A stretch of DNA of 64,000 nt, from positions 5,949,501-6,013,500 of the forward strand of contig NZ_CP011340.1 of assembly GCF_001278075.1 (NCBI RefSeq), in the 5' to 3' direction. The DNA is from Streptomyces pristinaespiralis. GTDB taxonomy: Bacteria; Actinomycetota; Actinomycetes; Streptomycetales; Streptomycetaceae. The notes beneath the pieces are model-generated. The model saw only the letters and a list, made by a program, of their open reading frames with translations. It did not search any database and was not told where the DNA came from. Position numbers and translations under genes: made by a program. Position 1 is the stretch's first letter. Each line of letters starts with the position of its first letter. This document shows, one piece after another, positions 18,735-27,044 of this stretch.

Positions 18735-19369
18735 TCCTTGCCGAGGACTCCACCCTGCTGCGGGAGGGACTGGTGCGACTGCTCGCGGAGGAGGGCCACG
18801 AGGTGCTGGCCGCCGTCGGGGATGCCACCGCGCTGCTGGCGGCCGTGGACGCGTCACCGCCGGACGTCGTGATCGCCGACGTCCGCATGCCGCCCACCCA
18901 CACCGACGAAGGACTGCGCGCCGCCCTCGAGATCCGGCGGAACAGACCGCGGGTCGGGGTGCTGGTGCTGTCCCAGTACGTCGAGAAGCGGTACGCGACC
19001 GAGCTCCTCACGGCCGATGACGGGGGAGTGGGCTATCTGCTGAAGGACCGCGTCGTCCAGGTCGACGAGTTCCTCGACGCGCTGGAGCGGGTGGGCCGGG
19101 GGCAGGCCGCGTTCGACCCCGAGGTCGTACGGCAGCTGCTGGCGCGCAGTACCCGCGGCGACCCCTTGTCACGGCTGACCGCGCGGGAACGCGACGTCCT
19201 GGCCGAGATGGCGGAGGGCCACACCAACGCCGCCATCGCCGGCCGCCTCCACGTCTCGCAGAGCGCGGTCGAGAAACACATCAACGCGATCTTCGAGAAG
19301 CTGGAGCTGACGGGGACGACCGGCTACTCACGGCGGGTGCTGGCGGTACTGCGCTACCTCGGGTCGTGA
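18725..19369 (+). CDS. LuxR/NarL-type response regulator
   Basis: This 214-residue DNA-binding regulator is the partner of the kinase upstream, whose last codons its GTG start overlaps by 10 bases. The receiver domain has the acidic pair AED near residue 8, the phosphoacceptor in DVVIADVRMP (Asp52) and the conserved Lys in LLKDR. The output domain is a LuxR helix-turn-helix: LTARERDVLAEMAEGHTN followed by IAGRLHVSQSAVEKHI. Its regulon is not visible. The neighbouring DedA gene is divergent from the kinase and is a plausible target. Confidence 0.94.
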   Translation: MRLILAEDSTLLREGLVRLLAEEGHEVLAAVGDATALLAAVDASPPDVVIADVRMPPTHTDEGLRAALEIRRNRPRVGVLVLSQYVEKRYATELLTADDGGVGYLLKDRVVQVDEFLDALERVGRGQAAFDPEVVRQLLARSTRGDPLSRLTARERDVLAEMAEGHTNAAIAGRLHVSQSAVEKHINAIFEKLELTGTTGYSRRVLAVLRYLGS

Positions 19370-19407
19370 GGGGCTGCTCGTCCCTCCTGGCCGGGGGTGG
19401 GGCGTGT

Positions 19408-19438
19408 GGCCGGGCGGGTCCGTGTGGTCCGCCCGGCC
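19408..19438 (+). terminator. Hairpin after the two-component operon
   Basis: A 10-bp stem (19408-19417 with 19429-19438) and 11-base loop lie about 40 bases after the response regulator stop codon, and would also serve the convergent FmdB operon. Confidence 0.6.
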
Positions 19439-19458
19439 ATCGCGCCGTCGCCGGGGTC

Positions 19459-19482
19459 GTTGCCGTTGCCGTTGCCGTTGCC
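19459..19482. repeat. Hexanucleotide microsatellite GTTGCC x4
   Basis: Four exact tandem copies of GTTGCC lie in the short convergent intergenic space. Confidence 0.85.
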
Positions 19483-19518
19483 GGGGCGGGCCGGGTCCGG
19501 GCGAGGGCGCCCGCCGGG

Positions 19519-19734
19519 TCAGCCGCAGCAGCCGCCTCCGCAGCAGCCCCCGCCACCGCCGCCGCTCGGTGCGGGTGCCGCGGACTTCGTGCCGCCGACT
19601 GCGACCGCGGACAGGAGCTTCACGGTGTCGTCGTGGCCCTCGGGGCAGTTCGCGGGCGCGGAGGACTCGGCCATGGGGCGGTTCACTTCGAAGGTGTCGC
19701 CGCAGGTCCGGCAGCGGAATTCATAACGAGGCAT
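19519..19734 (-). CDS. FmdB family zinc ribbon protein
   Basis: This 71-residue zinc-binding protein begins MPRYEFRCRTCGDTFE, with a CxxC pair at residues 8-11 and a second ligand group CPEGH near residue 30, the standard FmdB/CxxC_CxxC_SSSS regulatory-type ribbon (here the second pair is C..H-like rather than CxxC). The tail is Gly-rich and ends with unusual CCGGGCCG cysteine pairs that may add metal ligands. It starts 10 bases after the DUF4383 gene ends and is likely co-transcribed with it. Confidence 0.85.
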   Translation of the reverse strand: MPRYEFRCRTCGDTFEVNRPMAESSAPANCPEGHDDTVKLLSAVAVGGTKSAAPAPSGGGGGGCCGGGCCG

Positions 19735-19744
19735 GCCCGTAAGG

Positions 19745-20443
19745 CTAGCGGCGTGCGCGCGGCTTGCGGGAGAGCAGGCGGCGAGCGATCGCCGCACGGA
19801 TGCCCCGGGTGCCCCGAACACCGCCGGGGGAGGCGCCGGCGGCCGTGCCGGGACCGGAAGGCCGGGGGGCCAAGGGCTGCATCGCCGCGAGCTCCGCCCG
19901 GCGGCGGCTCGCGCGCAGCTCACGCTCGGACTGATCGGGGTGGCGGGCCCGCCAGTACGGATTGTCGTGCGGCAGCGACGCGCTGACCCGCCCGTACATG
20001 CCGAAGAACATCAGCAGCACGCCGACCACGAAGCTGAACATCACGTTCTGGATGCGGAACGCGAGGGGGTTGAAACTCCGGTCGAGCAGCGCGAGGTTCA
20101 CGAAGCCGCTGAGGATGAAGAGGATGCCGAGGACCATGTTCACCGTCGAGGCGAAGTTGCCGCCGATCACCATGCCGACGAAGAGCAGCAGCCCCACGGC
20201 GATCGACAGGACGCTCAGCGCCCCGTTGGTGTTCAGGCCGGCGACGGTGTCGCCGCGGGTGTCGAAGAAGCCGATCCGGTCGATGAGCCCGAGGATCCCG
20301 AAGGCGACCAGGACCAGGCCCATGATCCCCGCCCCCACCCGGTAGAACCGGCTGAGGCGGTGATCGACGGGCAGATGCTCGTCCAGTGTGATGCGGCGCC
20401 TGACCCGGCCCACGCTCCTGGAGCGCAGCACGTGTGCGGCCAT
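19745..20443 (-). CDS. DUF4383 domain-containing membrane protein
   Basis: This integral membrane protein of 232 residues has unknown function. The ATG at 20443 has an ideal AAGGAGG site 5 bases upstream. Four hydrophobic helices span residues 35-165 (FYRVGAGIMGLVLVAFGILGL; ALSVLSIAVGLLLFVGMVIGG; MVLGILFILSGFVNLAL; VMFSFVVGVLLMFFGMYG), matching DUF4383. A basic cytoplasmic tail of about 65 residues follows (RELRASRRRAELAAMQ). It is first in a two-gene unit with FmdB. Confidence 0.85.
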   Translation of the reverse strand: MAAHVLRSRSVGRVRRRITLDEHLPVDHRLSRFYRVGAGIMGLVLVAFGILGLIDRIGFFDTRGDTVAGLNTNGALSVLSIAVGLLLFVGMVIGGNFASTVNMVLGILFILSGFVNLALLDRSFNPLAFRIQNVMFSFVVGVLLMFFGMYGRVSASLPHDNPYWRARHPDQSERELRASRRRAELAAMQPLAPRPSGPGTAAGASPGGVRGTRGIRAAIARRLLSRKPRARR

Positions 20444-20726
20444 CCCGGCCTCCTTCGCGTACGTACGCGGACACCGACTCCACCAGGATCCGCCGCGGGA
20501 CGAAGGCGGACAAGCCAGGCGGCGGCTGCGCGATGCGGGGCCGGCGTGCAGGCGCCGCACGGGTGGCGGCTGCGCGATGCCGGCCGGGCCGTAGTGCGGG
20601 CGCTGCGCGGTCCGCAGCGATGTCGCGCGAGGGCGGAGGGCGAGGGCGAGGGCGGGGGCGGGGGCGGGGGGCGGGTGGCGAAGCGCGGCTCGCCGACCCG
20701 ACCCTTCTCCCCTGCCCCGCGTCCGG

Positions 20727-22127
20727 TCAGGCGGCGCCGGCGCCGCGCTCCTCCCGGATCTGGTCGACCACGCGTTGGACCGTGCGCCGTACCGCTTCCG
20801 TCTCGGTGAGGAAGTGCCAGTAGTCGGGGTGCCTGCCCTCGAGCCCGGCGACGGCCCGCTCCAGCCGGGCGACGGAATCGTCCAAGGGGCGTGCGTGGCG
20901 CGGATCGGGGGTGTTGCGGCCCGTCATCGCGAGGCGTTGGGCGTCACGGATCGCGAAACGGGTCCGCTCGATCTCCTCCTGCGGGTCCTTGGCCACGGCG
21001 TTGAGACGCCGGAGCCGGTCACCGGCCGCGGAGACCGCCTCGTCCGTCGAGTTCAGCAGGGCACGCACCGTGCCGAGCAGGGCCGTGGCGTCCGGCCAGC
21101 GCTGCTCCTCGCGTGCCTTGCCGGCCTCCCTCAGCTTCTCCTCGGCCTGGCGCACGCTGACGGCCGCCTGCTCGGGCACGGGCTGGAGGTCCTGCCAGCA
21201 GGCCGCGGTGAACCGGCGGCGCAGCTCGCTGAGCACGGGCTCGACCTGGGCGGAGCGGGTGGTCAGGGCCTGGGCGCGGGTGCGCAGCGACACCAGGCGT
21301 TTGTCGATCTCCGCCGCGCGCTCGGGGAGCCGCTCCGCCTCCGTCCGTACGGCCTCGGCGTCGCGCAGCACGCGGTCGGCGCGCTGCAGTGTCTCGGGGA
21401 CGCCGTGCCGCCCGGCGCCTTCGTTGAGCTTCGTCAGCTCCGGCGCGAGGCGGGCGAGACGCGCCGCGAGATCGTCCGCCCGCAAACCGGAGCCGCGTAC
21501 CGAATCGAGAGCATTGCTCGCAGAAAGGAGCGCCTGTCGCGCCCGCTCCACGGCGGGTGCCAGCCGGGCCAGCTGCGTCTCCGCCTTGTCGAGCAACGTT
21601 CCGAGGCCCTGCTCGAACCGGTCGAGCTCCCCCTTGACCCGTACGAGCTCGTCCTTGGCCCGGGTCAGCTGCGTACGCGCCTGCGCGGCGACGGACACGT
21701 CCAGGTCGTCCCGGTCCAGATCGTGCGCGTCCACGGCCGTGATGTAGGCGTGGCTCACCTCGTCGATGCGCCGCCCGAGCGCGGCGAACCCCTCCACGGC
21801 GCGGCGCGCCTCGGGCGAGCTGTCCACCGCCGTGATCGTCTCGATGGAGATCCGCAGATCCCGCTGCGCCGTGTCCAACTCGTAGAACGCCGCCGCGGCG
21901 GCGTCCTTGGCGGCCTGTGCGTCCGCCCGCTGACTCTCGCCCCGGCCGCCGAACCAGCGCCGGGTCCCCCCGCCCCCCGCGAAGGCGGCGGGCAGCACGG
22001 CCGCGACGGCGGCGAACAGCGGAAGCGGGACGAGCACCAGCGCCAGAACGCTTCGGACGTCACCCCGCACACCCCTGACGGCGGTCGCTCGTGCCTTGTC
22101 GTGCGGCCGTGCGTCTCTCGCCGTCAC
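20727..22127 (-). CDS. Membrane-anchored coiled-coil protein, function unknown
   Basis: This 466-residue protein has one N-terminal transmembrane segment (VLALVLVPLPLFAAVAAVLPAAF, about residues 27-50) and then long Ala/Arg/Leu/Glu-rich heptad patterns predicted to form coiled coils. Examples are LTRAKDELVRVKGELDRFEQG and QAEEKLREAGKAREEQRW. The GTG at 22127 is preceded by GGGAGAGG. No enzymatic motif was found. The family is widespread in Streptomyces as a hypothetical protein; a role at the cell envelope is an inference. A large opposite-strand open frame across the same bases is a shadow. Confidence 0.78.
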   Translation of the reverse strand: MTARDARPHDKARATAVRGVRGDVRSVLALVLVPLPLFAAVAAVLPAAFAGGGGTRRWFGGRGESQRADAQAAKDAAAAAFYELDTAQRDLRISIETITAVDSSPEARRAVEGFAALGRRIDEVSHAYITAVDAHDLDRDDLDVSVAAQARTQLTRAKDELVRVKGELDRFEQGLGTLLDKAETQLARLAPAVERARQALLSASNALDSVRGSGLRADDLAARLARLAPELTKLNEGAGRHGVPETLQRADRVLRDAEAVRTEAERLPERAAEIDKRLVSLRTRAQALTTRSAQVEPVLSELRRRFTAACWQDLQPVPEQAAVSVRQAEEKLREAGKAREEQRWPDATALLGTVRALLNSTDEAVSAAGDRLRRLNAVAKDPQEEIERTRFAIRDAQRLAMTGRNTPDPRHARPLDDSVARLERAVAGLEGRHPDYWHFLTETEAVRRTVQRVVDQIREERGAGAA

Positions 22128-22210
22128 ATCCCTCTCCCGTGCTGTGTCCGCCCTGCCCGGTCCCGGTCCGCTTAATTCTCCCACCAGGTAAGGACGAACA
22201 CACGGGCCTG

Positions 22211-22999
22211 TCAGTTCGCGCTGCGCACCACGACTTCGCCGTTGTCGCTGCGGGCCTTGACGACGCGGGCGCTGTTGTCGTCGGTCGGCACGGCGACGTC
22301 GACGTCCCCGTTGTCGCTCTTGGCGTCCACCGCGTACGGCGCGCCGGCGCCGGGCAGCGTGATCTCGACCCGCCCGTTGTCGCTGTGGGTCTCGACCCGG
22401 TCGGGCACCGCGGCGAGCTCGAGCCGCACGGACCCGTTGTCCGATGTGGCGACGACGTTCTTCCCGGTCACCCCTTCGGCGACGACGCTGCCGTTCTCGC
22501 TGTCCAGCTCGAGCGCCCCGCTGGAGTCCGTGACCTTGACGCTGCCGTTGTCCGAACGGAGCTTCAACGCCGTGTCGAACCCGCTCGCCGTCACGCTCCC
22601 GTTGCCGTCGTCGACGGTCACGGAGGTGCCACGGGGCACCTTCACGGTGTGCCGGGCCACGCAGTCGCTGGCGATGGCGTCGCACTTCACCTTGAGGGTG
22701 AGCTTCCCGTCCGCCATCTTCCAGGAGGCGTCCGGCCCGCTGCCGAGGAACACCCAGCCGTCGACCTGCCGGGTCACCTCCACCTCGTCGACATCGGCCG
22801 GCACGAGCTCGATGTCGGTGTTGTCGGAGGCGATGGTCAGCGTCTTCCCGCTGAGCGCGAACGACTTCTTCTCGACGGGCGCCTCACTGGCGTCCGCGCT
22901 GCCGCACCCGGAGAGGCCGACCGCGAGCAGCACGACCCCGCAGGCGGCGACGCCGCCCCGGACCGCACGGCGGTGATGACGACGGAGTCCGCTTGTCAT
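22211..22999 (-). CDS. DUF4097 beta-repeat lipoprotein
   Basis: This 262-residue secreted lipoprotein has an N-terminal signal peptide with the lipobox VGLSGCG, so the cysteine near residue 32 should be lipidated and the protein anchored outside the membrane. The mature part carries at least six copies of a short SDNGxV motif (SDNGSV, SENGSV, SDNGRV, SDNGDV, SDNGEV), each on one rung of a beta-helix-like DUF4097 fold. Function is unknown; such proteins are thought to be structural or sensory. The ATG at 22999 follows GGGGGAAAG. Confidence 0.86.
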   Translation of the reverse strand: MTSGLRRHHRRAVRGGVAACGVVLLAVGLSGCGSADASEAPVEKKSFALSGKTLTIASDNTDIELVPADVDEVEVTRQVDGWVFLGSGPDASWKMADGKLTLKVKCDAIASDCVARHTVKVPRGTSVTVDDGNGSVTASGFDTALKLRSDNGSVKVTDSSGALELDSENGSVVAEGVTGKNVVATSDNGSVRLELAAVPDRVETHSDNGRVEITLPGAGAPYAVDAKSDNGDVDVAVPTDDNSARVVKARSDNGEVVVRSAN

Positions 23000-23305
23000 G
23001 GCGATCTTTCCCCCAGGTAGCTGTGCAGATAGCTCTGCGTGATGTTCCTTCACCCTACGAGCGCACCCGCCCCCGATCGATCCGGCCGCCCACCGTCTCC
23101 CTGGTGGGGCTATCCCCCGTACGCGGGGCGGGGCGGGATGGGGCGCGGTGTCGGCGGGAGGCGGTCGGGGCGTGGGGCGTGGGGCGAGGGCGGGGGATCG
23201 GGGTGCCGAGTGGGCGGGGCGGAGGGCGGGCCCGAGGGAGCAGAGGGGCCGGGCAGCGGTTTGGAGCTGCGGGGGATGCGCCATGTAGGCTGTGGCCTCA
23301 TCCAC
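23000..23305. other. G-rich intergenic region upstream of tRNA-Val
   Basis: No gene is seen. Bases 23113-23240 hold many G runs on the plus strand that could form quadruplex structures. This spacer should contain the promoters of the lipoprotein gene and the tRNA. Confidence 0.5.
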
Positions 23306-23380
23306 GGGTGCGTAGCTCAGGGGTAGAGCGCTGCTCTTACAAAGCAGATGTCGGCGGTTCGAAACCGTCCGCGCCCACCA
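23306..23380 (+). tRNA. tRNA-Val (anticodon UAC), CCA encoded
   Basis: A full cloverleaf can be drawn. The 7-bp acceptor stem pairs GGGTGCG with CGCGCCC (one G-U). The D arm contains GCTCAGGGGTAGAGC. The anticodon stem CTGCT/AGCAG encloses the loop CTTACAA with anticodon TAC, reading GUA valine codons. The T arm is GGCGG-TTCGAAA-CCGTC. The discriminator A is followed by an encoded CCA. The 3' half is a likely integration site, since a degenerate copy lies at 27244-27283. Confidence 0.95.
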
Positions 23381-24321
23381 GTGCGAAGCACGACGAAGGC
23401 CCAGGTCACCGGTACAGAACCGGGGAGCCTGGGCCTTGTTCGTTTCTCAGCCGCGGGAGCGGGGGAGAGGCGTCGTACCAGTTACGCGCGAGACAGGGAT
23501 GCCTGCCAGCGCTTGCGAGCCGAAAGGCTCACGGGTCGGATCGTCCAGGCGGAGTGAGTAGAAGCTTCCCTGAACGCTGCCAAGGCGCACCACGCTGCCG
23601 GGCCAGGATATCGCCGCCTCGGGCGACCTGGCCGCCTGCCCCGTCGCCGGTCACCTCGCCCCCGCCGCCGGCCTGTTCCCGTTCCCCGAAACTTCGGACG
23701 CCGAACGAGCAACCTCCACCGCCATCGGACAAGACGATCAGTCCGCATCGCATTCACGATCGAACCGGCCCGACCTGTCTGGGAAGCTACGCACGACACC
23801 GACACGCTGCAGCAGTGGCTGAAGGACCACACTGCTACTGGAACGATGCCGTGTTCCTCACCATGGGCCTCTTGAATTGCGGACTTACCGACGCTGGACG
23901 CGTGTACTTCGCCGCTTCCTGCTGCCAGGCCGAGCGCGACTTCCATAATCATCATGGAAGACATCGAAGCCGCCGGCGAAGACCTCTGACAGCTTCGGAC
24001 TCGGTCATAAGACTCCATCAACCGCGTTGTCGTCTGCGGGCTTGCGGTGAGGCAGGCATCCGCCAGCGGGTTTGATCGAGCGCGGTGGGGTGCTGCCGGT
24101 TGGTACCGGTGTGCTGATGCCGTACGGCAGCACGAACCCCGTCTGGGTGGAGCCCATCAGGACAGTGCGCCCGCCGCATCGGGCAGAAACAGCCGTTGTG
24201 GGGGGACCGTCGCTGAGCGATGCGACACGTTCTGGGCGGGCCCAGGTTCTTACGGGCAGGGGACCTATCCACGTGCGACCGTATGTCAGGCATGATCGTG
24301 AAGGCTTCTCGGAGGCAACTG
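23381..24321. other. Decayed region downstream of the tRNA
   Basis: About 940 bases with no intact gene. Short protein-like segments appear in several frames (for example WNDAVFLTMGLLNCG in one frame) but stops and frame changes interrupt them, so it looks like eroded coding DNA. A terminator for the tRNA lies at its left edge. No integrase could be recognised. Confidence 0.5.
23396..23437 (+). terminator. Terminator of tRNA-Val
   Basis: A 10-bp stem AAGGCCCAGG / CCTGGGCCTT (23396-23405 with 23428-23437) is followed by a T-rich stretch. Confidence 0.75.
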
Positions 24322-24579
24322 ATGGCGCAAACCACTGTGGTCACGGCAGTTAGACCGGGGTGGGTGGAAGACGGACAGTGGGACGAATTCCAACTCTTCG
24401 TTCATCTGTCCGTGGGGGCAGGTGACCGCGTTTGGAAGAATCAGCCGCTGTTCGATCTGGAGACGGTAAAGGTCAGATTTGAGGTTCCTTCCCCCGTTGA
24501 AGGAAAGGTCCTCGGCGTCTATGTCGACGATGGGGCCCGAGTTGGCCCAAACGCGCCCATCATGAAAATCTCCTTTTAG
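24322..24579 (+). CDS. Free-standing lipoyl/biotinyl-type carrier domain protein
   Basis: This 85-residue protein consists only of one lipoyl/biotinyl domain. The ATG at 24322 has GGAGG 6 bases upstream. The diagnostic hairpin is FDLETVKVRFEVPSPVEGKV, aligned with the ETDKA-type turn of 2-oxoacid dehydrogenase E2 domains; the lysine is the candidate lipoylation site. The start (TVVTAVRPGWVEDGQWDEFQ) and the end (GARVGPNAPIMKISF) complete the flattened beta-barrel. It lacks the E3-binding and catalytic parts of E2. Codon use is less GC-rich than the flanking chromosome, suggesting transfer. The partner enzyme is not in the window. Confidence 0.75.
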   Translation: MAQTTVVTAVRPGWVEDGQWDEFQLFVHLSVGAGDRVWKNQPLFDLETVKVRFEVPSPVEGKVLGVYVDDGARVGPNAPIMKISF

Positions 24580-24630
24580 TCCAGAAGTAAGCCGCGGTCT
24601 CGCGTCCAAAAAACAATAGGGGGAGAAACG

Positions 24631-24783
24631 GTGAGGCGAGAGGCTGACGTACTGGAGCCCACATTCGCCACGGTGCCTGTTCAGTGCCACGGCTGCCAGC
24701 CAGGCCGGCATCCGGTGTTTCAACGACGACCGATCTGCGGAGCCGGTTGCGGAGCGTTCCCCTGTTGGTCTGCCGTTGGGTAA
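24631..24783 (+). CDS. Possible small Cys-rich ORF
   Basis: A 50-codon frame begins at a GTG with GGGGGAGA 4-5 bases upstream, 51 bases after the lipoyl-domain gene. The product contains CHGC, CGAGC and one more Cys in its second half. It resembles no family I know. It may be a short peptide gene or chance, and its 3' part overlaps the opposite-strand secreted-peptide gene. Confidence 0.22.
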   Translation: MRREADVLEPTFATVPVQCHGCQPGRHPVFQRRPICGAGCGAFPCWSAVG

Positions 24784-24962
24784 CCCGGGGGGGCCGATGG
24801 GACGGTGGGACGAGAGGAGGCCGGGCACGGTGGATCCGCGCACCAGCTCGGTGCCGCGACAGCGGGTGCGCTGGAAACGACGGGGGAAATAGCGGCGAAC
24901 GCTGCCAAGATGATTGCGATTGCGATTGCGACCTTGAGGGAGTTTTTCAGCGCGATGATCAT
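24720..24962 (-). CDS. Small secreted Pro-rich protein
   Basis: This 80-residue product has a clear Sec signal peptide: MIIALKNSLK, then a long Ala/Ile core, ending at about AVAA (residue 37). The mature part is about 43 residues, Pro-rich, with two cysteines (SWCADPPCP) that could form a disulfide. AAAGGG lies 8 bases before the ATG. Base composition is lower in GC than the chromosome. No family is recognised. It faces the lipoyl-domain gene. Confidence 0.5.
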   Translation of the reverse strand: MIIALKNSLKVAIAIAIILAAFAAISPVVSSAPAVAAPSWCADPPCPASSRPTVPSAPPGYPTADQQGNAPQPAPQIGRR

Positions 24963-25129
24963 TTTGCTTACCCTTTGGTGGCTTCCCCGCAGCTGCGAGG
25001 GGTCGATCCCTCAGTCGAGCTAACCGTGTGATTGCGGGCCACCACGATGGTTATGGACGGACAATCCTGCAACGTGCTCGCACCTTTGGTCGACTGCTGC
25101 GGCGAATCATGAAGATACTGTAGTTTCAA

Positions 25130-25330
25130 TCTACGCCCCGAGGGCTTGCCCGGGTGATCATGCGCGGACCGGGAAGGCCGGGGTTCGCTACGGTGGCGGT
25201 CCCGAGAAGCACGTAGCAGCGCTTGCCATAACGGGTGGCGACGGCCCGGCATGAACGCAAGTACGGGCCTTGCGACAGCCGGTGCGACACGACATCCTTC
25301 GGTATCAGTCTTTGCCGACCTTGGTCCCGG
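25130..25330 (-). pseudogene. Relic of an IS5-like transposase C-terminus
   Basis: On the minus strand the frame reads CRAVATRYGKRCYVLLGTA, close to the conserved C-terminal ATRYDK block of Streptomyces IS5-family transposases. Upstream parts of the transposase and the expected catalytic DDE residues cannot be followed in one frame. No inverted ends were found. It is a fragment and not an active element. Confidence 0.45.
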
Positions 25331-25477
25331 CATTCGCGAACCTGGTTCGTGACACGACTGACTCTCTGGCCTCTGCGTGCTCGCGTGCCATATCCGTGCC
25401 AGATTGAGCGGTCAACCACGGACGCTCGGAGCCTGTAGCGGTGCGAACGCCCGTCGGCAGCCTGACGGCCGCGGCCG

Positions 25478-25483
25478 TATCGT
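25478..25483 (+). promoter_or_regulatory. -10-like element directly ahead of a small ORF
   Basis: TATCGT lies 6 bases before the GTG at 25490. The spacing fits a leaderless transcript, and no ribosome site is present. Confidence 0.3.
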
Positions 25484-25489
25484 GAGCGC

Positions 25490-25687
25490 GTGCGCAACGA
25501 GAGACTCGATGAGCCGCTGTCAGGTGAAGAGTTGGAGCTCTTCCTCCAGTACCTCAACCGCTTCGCAAGGCACGACCTCGAGCTGTTCGCCCTCTGGCGG
25601 GTGGGCGATCCGGAGCGCCCGGCATACCTGACGTTCAGGAGAGACCCTGAGCCGGGTGTCGATCCATCTGCGTACCGGCGACCGTAG
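25490..25687 (+). CDS. Small acidic hypothetical protein
   Basis: This 65-residue protein begins at a GTG. Its composition is protein-like: MRNERLDEPLSGEELELFLQ, then YLNRFARHDLELFALWRVG, then RPAYLTFRRDPEPGVDPSA. A helical N-terminal half precedes a short beta-like half. No family can be named. It lies inside the decayed island but appears intact, with normal codon bias. Confidence 0.5.
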   Translation: MRNERLDEPLSGEELELFLQYLNRFARHDLELFALWRVGDPERPAYLTFRRDPEPGVDPSAYRRP

Positions 25688-25981
25688 CGAAATCTGAGAT
25701 CAACGGTTGGGGATCGCAGCGGTCCCGCAGCTCCATGCGACGTCGTCCCAGCGGTACAACTCTGCTTGCTGCGGGCTTGAAATCGAGGGCGGCCGCGTAG
25801 TGGCGCATGGCTCGTCGTCTTGTGGCGGTGCTCGGAGCGCCGCTGTAGCGCTCGGCTGGCGCGCGGGCCGCGCCCAGCCGCCGGCCGGTGGGCGAGCTCG
25901 CCAGGCGCTGGTTCGGCGCCGGTCAAGGCGCGAAGCGCGCGCTTGACAGGGCGAGGCAGACGGCGGTGCCGGCGAAGACGC
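25688..25981. other. Region without a recognisable gene
   Basis: About 290 bases between the 65-residue ORF and the azlD relic. Only short interrupted frames are seen. Confidence 0.4.
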
Positions 25982-26144
25982 TCAGAGGATCACCATCACG
26001 CCGGCAGGCATGCGGGTGCTGAGGTACAGCACGGCATTGCTCGATCGCAGAGGTGTCAGGGCGGTGAACGGCAGACCCCGCAGCGCCCAGGTGATCGCGC
26101 AGCAGATGGCGGCGACAAGCGATCAGGTAGCGCGTGTCAGGCAT
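25982..26144 (-). pseudogene. azlD: azlD-like branched-chain amino acid exporter subunit, frameshifted and truncated
   Basis: The minus strand starts MPDTRYLIA. One extra base near 26118 breaks the frame. After correcting it, the reading ICCAITWALRGLPFTALTPL then STRMPAGVMVIL matches the first two helices of AzlD. A stop codon (25982-25984) then ends it, removing the third helix. Intact AzlD (about 100 residues) works with AzlC as a branched-chain amino acid exporter. The pair is dead here. Confidence 0.75.
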
Positions 26145-26600
26145 GGATGGGCCTCGTGCGAGCGGCGAAGTGGCGGGCGCGCAGGGCGGTGGTGAACAGG
26201 CCGAAGGCGGTCAGCAGTATCTGTCCGGGTGCGGGCAGGCGGGCGATGAGAGCGGCCGGCATGGCGAGGGCCGGAGTGGGCAGGTCGTGGCGCCGGCCGC
26301 GGATGGCGTCCAGCGGTGATGGCGAAGTCGAGTCCGGTGATGCGCGGCGGTATGAGCGAGCCGAGCAGGGAGCCGGCGAGGGCACTGTGACGCGGTACAG
26401 ATGGTTGAACGCCTGGAAGGACACGATGCTCCTGCTGGACCAGGTGCGGGCCCGGCCGCCGGCGGTCATGGCGTACGCCTCGTCGCTGAGGGTGAATGTG
26501 CTGTAGTGCTTGGCGAGGCGGCCGTTGACGCGGCGCAGGGCGAAGGACAGCGCGTGAAACGCGTGCCGGGCGGTGCTCTGTCGCACCGCCCATGTCAGCC
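26137..26600 (-). pseudogene. azlC: azlC-like permease relic, 5' deleted with frameshifts
   Basis: The minus strand shows AzlC blocks in order but in changing frames: RLAKHYSTFTLSDEAYAM and FQAFNHLYRVT in one frame, then ALAGSLLGSLIPPRITGLDF after a one-base loss near 26387. PAPGQILLTAFGLFTTALRA then appears back in the first frame after another shift near 26320, which also lost several residues. The N-terminal third of AzlC is missing. The 3' end overlaps the azlD start as in intact azlCD operons. Confidence 0.72.
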
Positions 26601-26783
26601 GGTTCATTCTGCTCGGCACAGTGGTGGGGCGCTGGTGGAGCGGCTGAGCTGCATGGTCTCGCCACTGGGGCAGCGCCTCTGTCATTGCTGGGCGCTGCAG
26701 ACACGCCGTATGGCGGGGTCGCGAATTTCGTGATCTATGTAGGGCTATGGTGGCTTTGCTCCAGTCTGCGGAAGGATGCCCAG

Positions 26784-27044
26784 ATGAACACCGACCGGCT
26801 TGCCGAGTTCTACGCACTGCTGACGATGCTTGAACCTGACACCGAGACGTGCCGACTCGCTCAGCGCTTGGCAGACGTCGGTACGACAGGGCTAGTGGGC
26901 GAAAGCAGCGACACCACGGTGCTCCAGGAGCTGCGTGGCAAGGCTGACAAGGTCGCTCGCGAGCTGAGTTCGGTCGACTCCGCGAAGATCGACGCCAAGT
27001 CGGAGCTCATCGCCAAGATGCTGGCCGGAGCTTCCGCGAGCTAG
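26784..27044 (+). CDS. Small hypothetical protein (86 residues)
   Basis: GGAAGGA lies 7-8 bases before the ATG. The protein is helical and charged (MNTDRLAEFYALLTMLEP near the start, LQELRGKADKVARELSSVD in the middle, AKSELIAKMLAGASAS at the end). It could be a two-helix cytoplasmic protein. No family is recognised. It is the last intact ORF before the degenerate tRNA repeat. Confidence 0.55.
   Translation: MNTDRLAEFYALLTMLEPDTETCRLAQRLADVGTTGLVGESSDTTVLQELRGKADKVARELSSVDSAKIDAKSELIAKMLAGASAS

Noticed and set aside
20775..22175. A 466-codon plus-strand frame opposite the coiled-coil protein
   Set aside because: It is a shadow frame created by codon bias; composition is Arg/Gly-rich without domain signatures, whereas the minus-strand frame has a ribosome site, TM helix and heptads.
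23381..24060. A possible gene after the tRNA
   Set aside because: Short protein-like segments change frame and contain stops. No family was recognised, so it is reported only as decayed DNA.
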